A DNA stretch of 64,000 bases from Brachyhypopomus gauderio (taxonomy: Eukaryota > Chordata > Actinopteri > Gymnotiformes > Hypopomidae), in contig NC_135228.1 in the NCBI RefSeq assembly GCF_052324685.1, forward strand, positions 15,000,420 to 15,064,419, given 5' to 3'. Position 1 is the first letter of the stretch. Each line of letters starts with the position of its first letter. Of the stretch, positions 47,060 through 58,400 are shown in pieces. A program made the translations under genes and the position numbers. The notes below the pieces were generated by a model. That model did not search any database, was not told where the DNA came from, and worked only from the letters and a program-made list of their open reading frames with translations.

Positions 47060-48240
47060 TTACTGTTTAAACTGACGGTAGTCTACGCACATGCGGAGAG
47101 TACCATCCTTTTTCTTAACCAATACAATAGGAGATGCATATGGGCTACAACTTTCCCTAATAATGCGAGTCTCCAAAAGTTGATCAATATGGGCTTTGAC
47201 GACCTCATATTCAGAGGGAGGTATACGCCTATAGAGCTGTCGCACGGGCGCCTCATCCAACAATGGGATCTCATGGGAGAGGAGACTGGTACACCCCAGA
47301 TCTCCATCATGGGCTGAGAAAACGGACCAATACTGGAGCAGAAGGGACCTTACTTGTTCCTGTTCCTGACTGGACAAGGATGACAGATCAATGGCCTCCA
47401 ATTTCTCCTGCAGTGCCATAGCAGCGCTTGAGGCCTCACCAGTATCTATAGCCCGAACTTCTGCAACTCCTGCTGGTAAACTGACAACCTGGACATCACT
47501 CAAAGTGCCCAACAGAGTATGAGGACGAAGAGACACGTCGTTGGTCCCCACATTAACAATAGGGATGTACCCCATCCCACCATGCCAATTTACCAAAGCT
47601 GAGGAGGCTAATAGACCTTCCGGTAACCCAGAATCGGTAGGTTCAAACAGTATTGAACCACCACGCTGTTGATCCCACCCAGTCACAGGCACAAACTTTA
47701 GGGAGCCACCAGGAACATGCTGAACCCATCTGCCATGCACCTTTGCCTTACTGCTGACTAGAGAGATGGGCCGAGTTGATGCTCTATGGCAGTGCTGCAG
47801 GGCCTGCTGAACCGAGCTGGGAGCCTGCGACACAACAGTTGAGTCAAATAAAATGTCATGTTGTCCAAACAATTCTTGGTAACAATTCTTGGTTACTGAT
47901 TACATTCATTCCCAGCACACCAGGGACGTCACGCGGCGAACCTCCTACAGGGTCTTTAACCACTAAAACCCCACACTTTGGTACCACCTTACTGCATAAC
48001 TCTACATCCAACTCCAGATAGCCAAGGTAAGGAATAGCCAGCCCGTTCGCTGCTCTAAGCTGCAGCCACTGACACGAATGAAGACGATCTGGACCCCAGG
48101 GCTCAAAGTGCTGTGAGAAAAAACTTTCAGTAACTGGACACCATTGACCCAGTATCCACCAGGCATGACACCTTGACTCCACCAATAAAAACATCAATAT
48201 GGGGACATGACGCGATTAAAGTTGGCCTAATACCTGAAGT
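47060..48240 (-). pseudogene. Gypsy protease and RT N-terminal region
   Basis: About 48238-47880 encodes DVFIGGVKVSCLVDTGSMVS (aspartic protease active site DTGS) and DVPGVLGMNVI. The frame 47872-47060 then carries the linker and the start of RT: EIPLLDEAPVRQLYRRIPPSEYEVVKAHI and SPYASPIVLVKKKDGTLRMCVDYRQ. A stop follows QFKQ; the next RT segment continues in another frame at 47037. A small insertion or repeat of caattcttggtaac near 47868-47890 breaks the join between protease and linker. Confidence 0.75.
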
Positions 48241-48398
48241 ATTTACAATCCCTGAGCCAGTAAGCACCCCATCCGAACTGTGGCTCTGCAACTCGGTGGG
48301 TGCTAGTTTTCCGACACCTGATGAGGGCGAGAAGCACCACCCAAGGTTGAAGGTGGCTCCCGAGCAGGACCAGGGGGAGTACCTGAAGTTCCCGGCTC

Positions 48399-49039
48399 TC
48401 AGGTGCACTCTCTAGCAAAGTGTCCAGGCCTTAAACACCTTCTACAAACCATTCTACCCCTATGAGGTGGCCTGGGTCTGTGGGACTCCTGTAGAGAAGC
48501 AACCATTTGAACAAGTTGATTTAACTGATCTTGTTGCCGTTTCAAGATTTCTTTCAATTCCCCCAATTCAGATCCCACCCGGACACCCCCTGTCCCTGCC
48601 TGGGTACCCCCTTGAACCCCATACTGAATACCATATGCAGGCACAGACAGGCTTCTAGCTCGAATGCCCCCTAGCATACCCTCTTGCTCCCACCGAATGG
48701 CTTCTGCACGAACCTCTAATAAAGTGACAGTGGGCTGCCGACGCACCAGTTGTTTCAACTCCCTACGAAGAGCGCATTCAGACACATGCTCAATAAATTG
48801 GTCACGCAACAGAACTTCAGCATTAGGCACACCACTAGGTGCACGTTGTTTAACTTTTTCCATCAGATGTAATAATGCTAAAGAAAATTCCTGCAACGTT
48901 TCACCATCTTGCTGCTTCCGAGAAAAAAATGCTTCCTGCAAGGCTACATAAGATACAACAATGAGAGCACCCATACAGTTCCTGCAATATTGCGATGACC
49001 TTATCCGGATCTCCGGATGGTTGTGCTGGGACAGCCACT
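48399..49039 (-). pseudogene. Gypsy gag fragment with zinc knuckle
   Basis: Encodes SYVALQEAFFSRKQQDGETLQEFSLALLHL, a capsid C-terminal-type helix region, then RQPTVTLLEVRAEAIRWEQE, a coiled segment (LGELKEILKRQQDQLNQLVQ) and the knuckle CRRCLRPGHFARECT. In another frame just upstream lies QPSGDPDKVIAILQELYG, which belongs to the same capsid, so a frameshift lies near 48965. Knuckle: C-x2-C-x4-H-x4-C, an RNA-binding motif. Confidence 0.75.
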
Positions 49040-49580
49040 TGTAACGGTCACAGCGACAACTAGCTCCGCGGAGGCACAAAACAAATGTGCGCAGGCAGGT
49101 TTTCGATTGGTCCAAACGCCGGCAGTCCCACTATAATTCGCACGGAAAATCACGAATTTACAACAGTAATAAAAGGAGGTATTCTCATAGTGTGTCTTTA
49201 CCTTAACGCCTAAGCCAACCAGGCTCAGATAGTGGCAAACACGGTATGGTGCAGTGATGACAGACTTTCTAAATAGAAAAATAAAATAAACATTCTGAAC
49301 GCCAACTACCACCTGCGCCCCGACCGCACGCACGCACGCACACACGCACACACACACACACACCCACCTCAGAGCACGGTAACGACAGACTTTCTCGGGG
49401 CAAAGCAGCGACCCGGAAGGGGAGGGGGAGAACCCAGAGCAGTCCTGATGGCCTCAATCAAGCCCCTTTTATAGGAGCCTCGCAATTAAAAGAACCAGTA
49501 AACTCGATGTAGTAATTAAGTTACCACCAATAGAAATGATCATTGATTTAATCTTATTAAAACTAAACCACCCGGCTACA
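49040..49580 (-). repeat. Probable 5' LTR of the Gypsy element
   Basis: On the minus strand the block begins TGTAGCCGGGTGG (49580) and ends GACCGTTACA (49040), i.e. TG...CA. It carries a TATA-like box (ctataaaagg, about 49465-49475) and a microsatellite in its transcribed part. It is directly joined to mid-gag sequence, with no primer-binding site, so a deletion has removed the leader and start of gag. No second LTR was found to confirm the ends. Confidence 0.45.
49321..49363. repeat. (CGCA)n/(CA)n microsatellite
   Basis: cgcacgcacgca units passing into cacaca units. Confidence 0.85.
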
Positions 49581-50115
49581 ATAACATACAGACAAAACAG
49601 AACTGAAATATCGAATGAATGTAAAGACTAAAATTACACACACGCGTACACACACAGTAACTAGAAAATACAGAACTCACGCTACAATACGACATCACTA
49701 TAACATCGAGGAATAAGGGTAACGGAAGAACAACACAAGCTGAATGAGACGGACTGGGAACCATTAACTGAGGCAAGGAGGAACAGAAGAAGGAAAATAC
49801 ACGAAGAGTAAAGGTAGACGAGACAGAACTAACCAGACCGGCACACGGGGAAAACAGGGAGTAACAGGCTATATACAATATAGCGAAATCAGAACACAGG
49901 CGCATAGGAGAATCTAAAGGATACAATGACCGACAACGAGGGGGTAAAACAGAGGGCATAATATACTCTGAAACAGGGAGGAGAAACGAGACACAGCTGA
50001 GAACACTTGAGGACAGGGGCGTGACAAACAGAAGGGAAACCAAGGAAACGAGAAAACAAGGCGGGGCTAGGGCAGACAACACGGGACTGGGGAGGCGAGC
50101 GGAGCTGGATGTGAC
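49581..50115 (-). repeat. LTR-like sequence
   Basis: On the minus strand it starts tgtcacatccagctccgc at 50115. The G+C pattern (minus-strand pyrimidine-rich start, tcagctgtgtctcg motif) resembles a Gypsy LTR. The other end does not show a clear CA, and no duplication was found, so the call is weak. The long minus-strand ORF here (50127-49576) has no protein-like composition. Confidence 0.35.
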
Positions 50116-50451
50116 AATATCATCCATGTAAAGGAGGTATTTGAGGGTTGTTCTGTTCCATGACTGGTATCCACAGCCGCTTTTGGTGATGACTTCACTG
50201 CGGGGGTTCTGGCTAGAGGTCTGCGCGGGACTGCTTTTTTAATCCCGCTCCCGCCCGCTCCCACTTGTTTTAGACCCGCTCCCGCCCGCTCCCGCCAAAA
50301 AATCGCTTGTTTTCATCCCGCTCCCGCCCGCACCTGCTTGTTTTAATCCCACTCCTGCCCGCACCGGCCAAAAAAGCGCTTTTTTTTAATCCCGCACTCG
50401 TCCGCCACATATATATTTCTGTCGCCCCCGCCCACAATCCTAATATGAATT

Positions 50452-51072
50452 GAATTAATTAGATTTAGTACTTGAAATTTTCTTATGTATTAATTAAAAC
50501 AGCAATATAGCGATGGATCGCGCTGTCCCATTTCTTAGCACTGTCCAAACACGTGCCGTCAGGTGACGTACACCAACACTTTCTGACATCTATCACAACA
50601 AGCCGATTTCCATCTCCATTAATTACAATGGAATATGACTTCCATACATCAGACTTTCCTGTAGTTTGCTTAATTGTGGTGTATTCGCCTGTTTTAATAG
50701 AATTTTATATAGACGGTTGACCGTCTACAGCAGGGGTCGGCAACCTATGGCACGTGTGCCACCATTGGCTCGTGAATTAATTAGATTTAGTACTTGAAAT
50801 TTTCTTATGTATTAATTAAAACAGCAATATAGCGATGGATTGCGCTGTCCCATTTCTTAGCACAGTCCAAACACGTGCCGTCAGGTGACGTATACCAACA
50901 CTTTCTGACATCTATCACAACAAGCCGATTTCCATCTCCATTAATTACAATGGAATATGACTTCCATACATCAGACTTTCCTGTAGTTTGCTTAATTGTG
51001 GTGTATTCGCCTGTTTTAATATAATTTTAAATAGACGGTTGACCGTCTACAGCAGGGGTCGGCAACCTATGG
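50452..51072. repeat. 322-bp tandem duplication inside the hAT element
   Basis: 50452-50750 is repeated almost exactly at 50774-51072, offset 322 bases, with only a few substitutions (for example gatcgcgctg versus gattgcgctg). Between the copies lies a short extra piece (50751-50773) that continues the nested hAT end of the first copy. Confidence 0.9.
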
Positions 51073-51316
51073 TCTGATCGCGAAGGAAGTGTCGGTCGAT
51101 CGCGAAGGAATGTGCGTAGATCGCGTCACATAAAATAGTAGTAGATGAATCGCACATCTGCACTGACGGTTGTATTTTGATTGACATTCACGGTAGCCAA
51201 TCTCAATCTGCAATCCACTCAACAAATTACGTTCACCACCCCCCCCCCCCACCCCCCCCCCCCCCCGCTCAACATCTTATAAGTAGCTCGCAAGCTGAAA
51301 ACTGTGGGCACCCCTG
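51053..51316. mobile_element. Nested hAT MITE with GTCTACAG duplication
   Basis: Starts caggggtcggcaacc and ends gtgggcacccctg, imperfect inverted ends typical of Charlie-like hAT elements. Flanked by GTCTACAG at 51045-51052 and 51317-51324. The interior contains repeated gatcgcgaaggaa units and a C-run of more than 20 bases broken by single A's. Confidence 0.88.
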
Positions 51317-51675
51317 GTCTACAGTCTCTGCCATTTCTGTATCAAAATGACAAAATGACACACTTCATGTTCACATGATCAGTTGCTTAGCCAATATTTT
51401 GAATTGGTTTATTGCTTACTTACTGAATGATTAGTTGTTTTCGTCCTGTTCCTTTTGCATGGAAATCATTGCGTTGTTATTATTATAATTTTCTAGACTA
51501 TTAATTTGCGGGATTTTTCTACATGTATATGTGGTCCCGCTCCCGCATCGCCTGGACTAATTCAACTCCCGCTCCCGCCAATAACAATTAAATTCTGTCC
51601 CGCGCCGCAAGATATTCTGTCGGGTCCCGCGGGACCCGCGGGATTACCGCGGGAGTGCAGACCTCTAGTTCTGGC

Positions 51676-52469
51676 CTATGCAGAGCTGCAGTGGGGACAG
51701 GCATCTTCATCTTCTTGCTGAATCCCACACTTGATCAGACATATGCATAGTATTTGGAAACAAAAGGGGAAAGGTCATTATTGTGCAATAACAAAGAGTA
51801 CAGATATTCTTCTCTTGTTCCATCCAGAAATAAACCTCTAAGTTTTATATTCATTATAAAACACAATAAATGTGTTGTATTTGTAGGAAGGAATGTAATA
51901 AGAGACCAAATAAGCACGAAACACACTGTAATACGAACGTGGTTCTTTTTACTTCACTTTTCTTCTTCTACTCTGAACATTGGCTCTTTTTACTCACACA
52001 GCGACACCTGCAGGCAGGAGTATACTACACAACAAAATGGAAATGGAAAAAAAATCTTACCTGAGAAATAACAGGTTTTGTCTCTCACTCAAGGCTTTAA
52101 ACTTTAACTATATAAAGGGTAAACAATGAGAAAGGATTGGAATAATTATGATAATAATTATTATTATTATTCATGCAAAAGAATCAGTAGACTCATAGAA
52201 CTATTCACTGCATAAAATGACAATGTCATCCTAAAAGTGCAAGAGCATGAGTGAAAAATACCTGCAGTGTAGAAAACAACTAGATAAGAATACCTATAAT
52301 TTCTCTATATTATATATACATGTTACATGCATCTTATAGGGATGTGTGAAAACCACTGAACGTAATGGGGAACTGAAGTTCACAGGCGAGTTGCAAATGG
52401 AAACCATAGCTGTGCACATTGCTAAACGTATCTCACGCTATGTTCCAAATGGCCTACTGCACTCAGTAC
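51676..52469. other. No gene recognised
   Basis: AT-rich; short ORFs only; a (TAA/ATT) stretch at 52145-52170. Confidence 0.5.
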
Positions 52470-52535
52470 ATACTGGATACTGCATACTGGTCCTTGTAGT
52501 AGTATGCAGTACAGAATCCAGTATGTGACAAAAGC
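52470..52535. repeat. Short foldback repeat
   Basis: cagtacatactggatactgc on the left pairs with the reverse complement of gcagtacagaatccagtatg on the right, with a few mismatches. It looks like the core of a small palindromic MITE; no target duplication found. Confidence 0.55.
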
Positions 52536-52799
52536 AAAAGCTCATGGGCTGACACGAACGTTTAATGCTCCACCTATTTATCTTTTGACACCAAAGACTA
52601 GCGCTTCTGTTGAAGTCTCGAAATATCCGACTGCTTACCAGTTTTGAAGAGAAACGAGGAAAAGACTTTCAGACCAGCTAGTTAGTTATAACACATGATT
52701 CCAAATTATCAGAATCAGGTGTTCCAATCACTTCCATGGCCACAGAAATATAAAATTAAGCACCTAGACATGCAGACTGTTTTTACAAACATTTGAGGA

Positions 52800-53640
52800 A
52801 GAATGGGTCACTCTCAGGAGCTCAGTGCATTCCAGCGTTGAACTGTGATAAGATGTGACCTGTGCAACAAATCCAGTCGTGGAATTTCCTCACTCCTAAA
52901 TTTTCCACAGTCTACTGTCAGCTGTATTATAAGAAAATGGAAGTGTTTGGGAACTAAGTGGTAGGACATGTAAACTGACGGAGCGGGGTAAGTAGATGCT
53001 GAAGCACATAGTACGAAGAGGTTGCCAACTTTCTGCAGAGTCAATCACTACTGTCATCCAAACTTCATGTGGCCTTCAGATTAGCTCAAGAACAGTACGC
53101 AGAGAGCTTCATGGAATGGGTTCCATGGTAGAGCAGCTGGATCCAAGCCATACACCACCAAGTGCAATGCAAAGCATCGGATGCAGTTGTGTAAAGCACG
53201 CCAGACACTAGAGCACTGGACTCTAGAGCAGTGGAGGCGTGTTCTCTGGAGTGACGAATCATGCTTCTCCATCTGGCAATCTGATGGATGAGTCTGGGTT
53301 TGGCGGTTGCCAGGGGAACAGTACTTGTCTGACTGCATTGTGCCAAGTGTAAAGTTTGGTGGAGGGGGGATTATGGTGTGGGGTTGTTTTCAGGAGCTGG
53401 GCCAATCACTTAGTTCCAGTGAAAGGAACTCTGAACGCCCATGGTAGCAGACCCCTTCCTCTTCCCACATGACTGTGCACCAGAAGCAAGGTCCATAAAG
53501 ACATGGATGGCAGGAGTCTGGTGTGGATGAACTTGACAAGCCTGCACAGAGTCCTGACTTCAACCTGACAGAACCCCTTTGGGATTAATTAGAGCGGAGA
53601 CTGAGAACCAGGCCTTCTTTTTGGCAATATAGTGTTTGTG
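52800..53640 (+). pseudogene. Tc1-like transposase relic
   Basis: In three broken frames the plus strand encodes, in order, the DNA-binding region (STVSCIIRKWK, GRTCKLTERG), RRGCQLSAESITTVIQ and ISSRTVRRELHGMG, then WRRVLWSDESCFSIWQSDG (the catalytic DES segment), [14 protein letters not shown] and a decayed end (LNPF-like EPLW remnant near 53570). The order is that of a Tc1/mariner DDE transposase, which cuts and pastes the element at TA sites. At least four frameshifts or stops are visible. The element's terminal repeats could not be fixed; a (TG)n array follows at 53635-53658. Confidence 0.75.
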
Positions 53641-53742
53641 TGTGTGTGTGTGTGTGTATATATTTATAATTAAAAAAAAGGAAATTGCATCATAACAGCA
53701 TTTCAAGTATATTGCAAAATGACCACCTACATAGTCATTGCC

Positions 53743-54917
53743 AGTGTTGGGAACATTACTTTAAAAAAGTAATTAGTTATAGTTACTCACTACTTGTTCA
53801 AAAAAGTAACTGAGTTAGTAACTGAATTACTCTATAATAAAAGTAACTCGTTACCAGGGAAAGTAACTATTTGCATTACAGTAAAAAAAAGGTTATATGC
53901 CAATGAATAAGGATTTTTTGAAAAAGCAGTTTTCACAGTCAGTTGAAATGAGTAGATCATAAAGGTGTTTAACTTTTGACATTTATTGCACATCAACAGA
54001 CCAGTGCAGGATAAAATCCTTTAAAATCCCAAATCTTTGAAAAACAAAGAAGCAAAAGTAAACAGTTACACTATATACACAGTAAAGTGCATTTACATCT
54101 ATCAAATTAAATTAAATTCTCTCAATCTGAGACAAATGGTTTGTTCACAACAGAAGTAAACTTAACAATTAAACCTCTATTCTTAATTAAATAAATCAAA
54201 GACCCAGTCTGGTAGACATTCAGGAACTTCAAGTATTTTCTTCACGGACGTAGTTTTGGGGGGGGGACGGGGGGGACATGTCCCCCCCACTTTTTCAAAA
54301 GCCGGTTTTGGTCCCCCCCAGTTTTTACAGTTAAAACCAAATATTTAAGTAGTGACGAAGTCATGTCCCCCCCACTTTTTAACGGTAAAAAAACCAATAT
54401 TCAAATAGCGACAAATCTAGCACTAGGATCATGCAGCACCCCCCCCCGCTTAACAGTTCGCCACCCCAGGTTGTGTCCCCCCCACTTATGAAATCAAAAC
54501 TACGTCCATGATTTTCTTAAATAATGTTTATATCGCCACCTTGAAAATGATAATTTTTCTTCGGCTTGCTCCTGACTCGCCATTTCTGCCTCTTCTCCGT
54601 TTGTGTCGTAAAAACACTGGCTCTGATTGGCTACCATAACGCTGCCTTAGCCAATCGCTTACTGACTTGTTAAGTTAAACAGGTGTTACACCGAGAACTG
54701 TGACCTATCGAGATCTGTTACTCCTCACTAGTCTGGGCAGCGGTCCGCTCGGATTACTGTTAGTATATTAATATATAGTAACCCACCGCTTTTAATGACC
54801 AGTAATGTCAACGGCGTTGTAACGACAGGAAAAGTAATTAATTATATTATCCCGTTACTGACAAAATGATGCCGTTACCCAACACCGTTATTTTTAACGG
54901 CGTTATTCGCAACACTG
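53743..54917. mobile_element. hAT element (CAGTGTTGGG ends) with GTCATTGC duplication
   Basis: Begins cagtgttgggaacattac and ends attcgcaacactg, inverted ends of a very common fish hAT group. GTCATTGC is present on both sides (53735-53742 and 54918-54925). Subterminal gttacttt/aagtaact units are also typical. No coding capacity. It contains a younger MITE at 54243-54510. Confidence 0.9.
54243..54510. mobile_element. hAT-type MITE nested in the 53.7-kb hAT element
   Basis: Ends are cacggacgtagttttg and, in reverse complement, catggacgtagttttgattt. ATTTTCTT flanks both sides (54235-54242 and 54511-54518). Same family as 10789-10940 (shared ends and the gtccccccca / aaccaaatattt core). The copy is longer through an internal repeat of the cccccccactttt unit. 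Confidence 0.88.
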
Positions 54918-55127
54918 GTCATTGCAGGCACCTTCTGTTTATTCTGTATTTCAGTCTGTATTTCAGATGAGAATTATTTTCTTGTTTGCAAAGCTAGGGA
55001 GTTTTGGATAGAAAGTTTGTTCAACGAGGTTATTTGCATTGCATGTAAGTATAGGTAAAGTTCCACTCTTACACAATAATGTAGATTACAGTACTTCTCT
55101 TGTCTATTACACATGGAAACGGTGTGT

Positions 55128-55130
<3 letters not shown>

Positions 55131-55205
<75 letters not shown>
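55131..55205. repeat. (CT)n-(TA)n microsatellite
   Basis: CT repeats pass directly into about 25 TA units, roughly 140-200 bases upstream of the cfb TATA box. Confidence 0.95.
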
Positions 55206-55209
<4 letters not shown>

Positions 55210-55342
55210 TAATTTACAACAATATATATAATACAGAATAATATAACAACCTCTGTGAGTCAAGTATTTTATAAGTGGCTCTTACTGTTTTACTTCCTAT
55301 TAAAAAGTGACAATATTTCTATATGGCCATGCCTACCCCTAC

Positions 55343-55350
55343 TATATAAG
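55343..55350 (+). promoter_or_regulatory. cfb: TATA box of cfb
   Basis: TATATAAG lies 55 bases upstream of the start codon, which suits a short 5' UTR beginning near 55370-55380. No intervening ATG precedes the assigned start. Confidence 0.6.
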
Positions 55351-55404
55351 TATGCATCTGCCTTTCTACTTCCTTATCATCTCATTTAAGCTTGTAAAGG
55401 CAAC

Positions 55405-58400
55405 ATGGTGTCTGTTCTTAGTCTGATTTTATTCAGTTTTATAATAGGCTACTGTCCGCTTGTAACTGGTAAGTCCTGATGATTTTGACTAAGTTTCGCT
55501 GGCCGGTAAAAACGTACATAATTATAATTTAAAAGCAACAATTTTTTAAATAATTTTAAAGAGATCTTTATTAGCTGACTTTTATTAACTTAGATCAAGT
55601 CTTGTTTAACAAATTGGATTACAATAACGTACAATGTTACGTGTATTCTACCGGCCTTACGTCTACTGACCACTCAGCATGTTTATGGTTTGTTTCTGGC
55701 AAGGCACACTTTGTTTTGGTAAACATAACTGGTTGGGTATCTGTTACGCGAGTTTGGTACATTTGGTCAAGTACGAACGACGTTGTTAAGCCCGAGAATG
55801 GTCCAGAACACCGATCTCTGGTCCTTTCGATCTGGTCTCTGGTCTACAGAGTTCTGCTGCGTTCCGCTCCGGTGATTGGTTAATTGTGTGATGTTACCGA
55901 TTCGGTTTATCACATATGGAAGTTATTCGGTCTCAGTATTAAAAATTAAAATGTAATACGCAAAACGGCAATGTAATCCTAATCCCAATTAAAATAAAGG
56001 CTTAAAATAAAGCATCAAAATCTATGTGTAAATGAAATATTTACAAAAATTGCGTTTGACTTTGAATTTTGAAGTTGCTTGAGTGGAACATGTAAATGCA
56101 TACCTAGGATTACATTGCCATTTTGCATATTAAATTTAAATTTTAATACTGAGACTGAACAACTTCTATAATCACAGTGGTGATTTTGGCCGCTGGAGTG
56201 TTTATACCCAAGGGAAAAAACAGCAAACGGATAAACCTAGTGCATAACATTTAGCAAAGCTAAACGAAATATTCCCCACATCAGCTGAACGTAATTTCGC
56301 ACCCTTAGGGTACGTTTAATTTTTTTATTTGATTGTGTCAAAGCAGAAAATGATGCATTACATTTTAGTCCTGCTCATGGAGTATAGTCCTGGAGTATTT
56401 ACCTTGGGACAAAAAATGTCAATGAAAGTCACATAGTTATGATCACATCTTGATTGAACAGCTTTTATGACGTAGGCTATAGTTTGTGACAAGTACATAA
56501 TCCTCTATGCTGTGCTAAATGCATAGTTTGTGTATGCATTACTAGTTGTAATCTAAGGAAACGTTGCTCAGGCAAAATTCATTAATCACCACAAGGAAAT
56601 CCTCCAATGCAATAAGTGCATTTCAATAGGCAATTTAAATAACAACATCACTAGTGAGAAGCACACAAACATCAGCAAGGGAAATGGAGATTTGTGCCAT
56701 TGATTCACAGTGTTGATCCTATATCGAACAGCTAAAACAATGAATAAAACATAGCAGGCTGGTGACACTTTATTAGGTACACCTTGCTAGTACCGGATTG
56801 GGCCCTCTTTTGCCTTCAGAACTGCCTTAATCCTTCATGTTGGCTGCACATCCATGATGCGGATCTCCCGTTCCACCACATCCCAAAGATGCTCTATTGG
56901 ATTGAGATCTGGTGACAGTGGAGGCCATTCGAGTACAGTGAATTCATTGTCGTGTTCAAGAAACCTATCTGAGATGATTCGCGCTTTTTGATATGCTGTG
57001 TTATCCTGCTGGGAGTAGCCATCAGAAGATGGGTACACTGTGGTCATAAAGGGATTGACATGGTCAGCAACAATATTCAGGTAGCCCATGGTGTTCACAC
57101 GATGCTCATTGGTACTAATGGGCCCAAAGTGTGCCAGGAAAATATTCCCCACATCATTGCACCACCACCACCAGCCTGAACCATTGATACAAGGCAGGAT
57201 GGTTCCCAAGGCTGGACTGGGACAAAAAATCGGCCCTGTCATTTTTGGTTCAGACCGGCCCCTCATAATTAGCAGAGCACAACCGACTTGTAATGTGGGG
57301 TACCACGTGGAAAAAAATAATTAAAAAAATTACTGGTTAGTCACTGGATTCAATCTTAGCATTATTATATCATAATCACTATTATGATTTTATTGAAATC
57401 ATCTCTAATATGTATTTTTTGAATTTCTTCGATATAACAGTTCAATTCTAATTCTTCAGGTTAAAGGTGCTCACTTCTTTAAACACCTATAACATGTATT
57501 TGTATCTGTCACGGTGAGGCGGCCCCCTACCGGCCGCCTCTGTCCACAGCGGCTGTTGTTGTTGTTGTTTTGTGACGTCATGTGCGTCCCTCAGGTGGGC
57601 GGAGCCCGTGATCCGTCTTACCTGAGGGTCTATATGTCTTGTCTTTGTACCAGTTGACCGCTGGTCATTATATCCTTAATTTGGATCTTTTGCATGGGTT
57701 TTGGTTTGCACACTTTCTATTAAACCATCTTTTTTCCCTGAGACTTGGCGTGATCGCTTCCTTTTCAGTTGCTCACACCGCCCGTCACAGTATCCGGCTA
57801 CAAACAAAGCTGTTTTATGAATTCATGCAACGCAAACATGTCTTAAAAGCATTTTACATCGTTTTACTCTTATTCAGTGTGGGCATATCTTTTGCTAATA
57901 TTACTTATATATATATTTTTTTACACTTACTGTAGTCATGCTTAAATTGCAAAGCTTTTATTTATCATTTAAAAGTTTTTAAATCTGTAATTGCACTTGT
58001 TTGAGTGCTTTAAAAAACATGTTGAACCACAGCATAGAGGCTACAAATTCAAACTACTATGCAGCCTTTCAACACGCCTTTAACATAAATATCTAAAATG
58101 CTATGATAGCCTAAAATGGACACTTGCTGCTCATCCAACACTTCTCAGTTTTGACCATTTGCTATTTTATCAGAATAAGGCTGCCAGATTTTGGGAAGTA
58201 TACAAATACCAATTAATATTAATACTAATCAATCGCCATTGCTCATCATTCTCATGTAATAAAGTCCCCGTTTTATCCTAACATTACTATCTGCTTACGT
58301 ACTACACTTTCCCGCTCAGTTTGTCCCTCGGTTTTTCTTTCACAAGCCTGCATCTCTGGCTGCTGCTCCCCCTGTCTGCTGCTGTCTTCACCTACAGAGG

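Larger units (their letters stand above)
45897..49039 (-). mobile_element. Ty3/Gypsy internal region (gag-PR-RT-RNase H), no integrase
   Basis: Minus-strand order: gag, aspartic protease, reverse transcriptase, RNase H. The element stops within the segment after RNase H (LSRQYRPGGEML), so integrase and the 3' LTR are missing, and gag lacks its N-terminal half. The coding region is spread over several frames. It is a broken copy unrelated in detail to the Gypsy piece at 34.8-36.1 kb, whose pol fragment differs. Confidence 0.85.
50214..51667. mobile_element. Non-autonomous hAT element with GTTCTGGC duplication
   Basis: Starts tagaggtctgcgcggg and ends, in reverse complement, tagaggtctgcactccc. 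GTTCTGGC flanks both sides (50206-50213 and 51668-51675), an 8-bp hAT-type target duplication. The ends are rich in cccgctcccgcccgc tandem units. No transposase coding is left. The middle holds a 322-bp tandem duplication and a nested hAT element. Confidence 0.88.

Noticed and set aside
49576..50127. 183-codon minus-strand ORF resembling a membrane protein
   Set aside because: Serine/leucine-rich composition comes from pyrimidine-rich LTR-like DNA; no conserved pattern.
55602..55883. 93-codon ORF in cfb intron 1
   Set aside because: No recognisable motif; no splice sites linking it to the cfb reading frame; cfb exons 1 and 2 already join in frame without it.
56835..57266. A possible 143-aa intact transposase gene
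   Set aside because: Its first part is read from the adjoining hAT end; only the C-terminal half of a Tc1 transposase is present.
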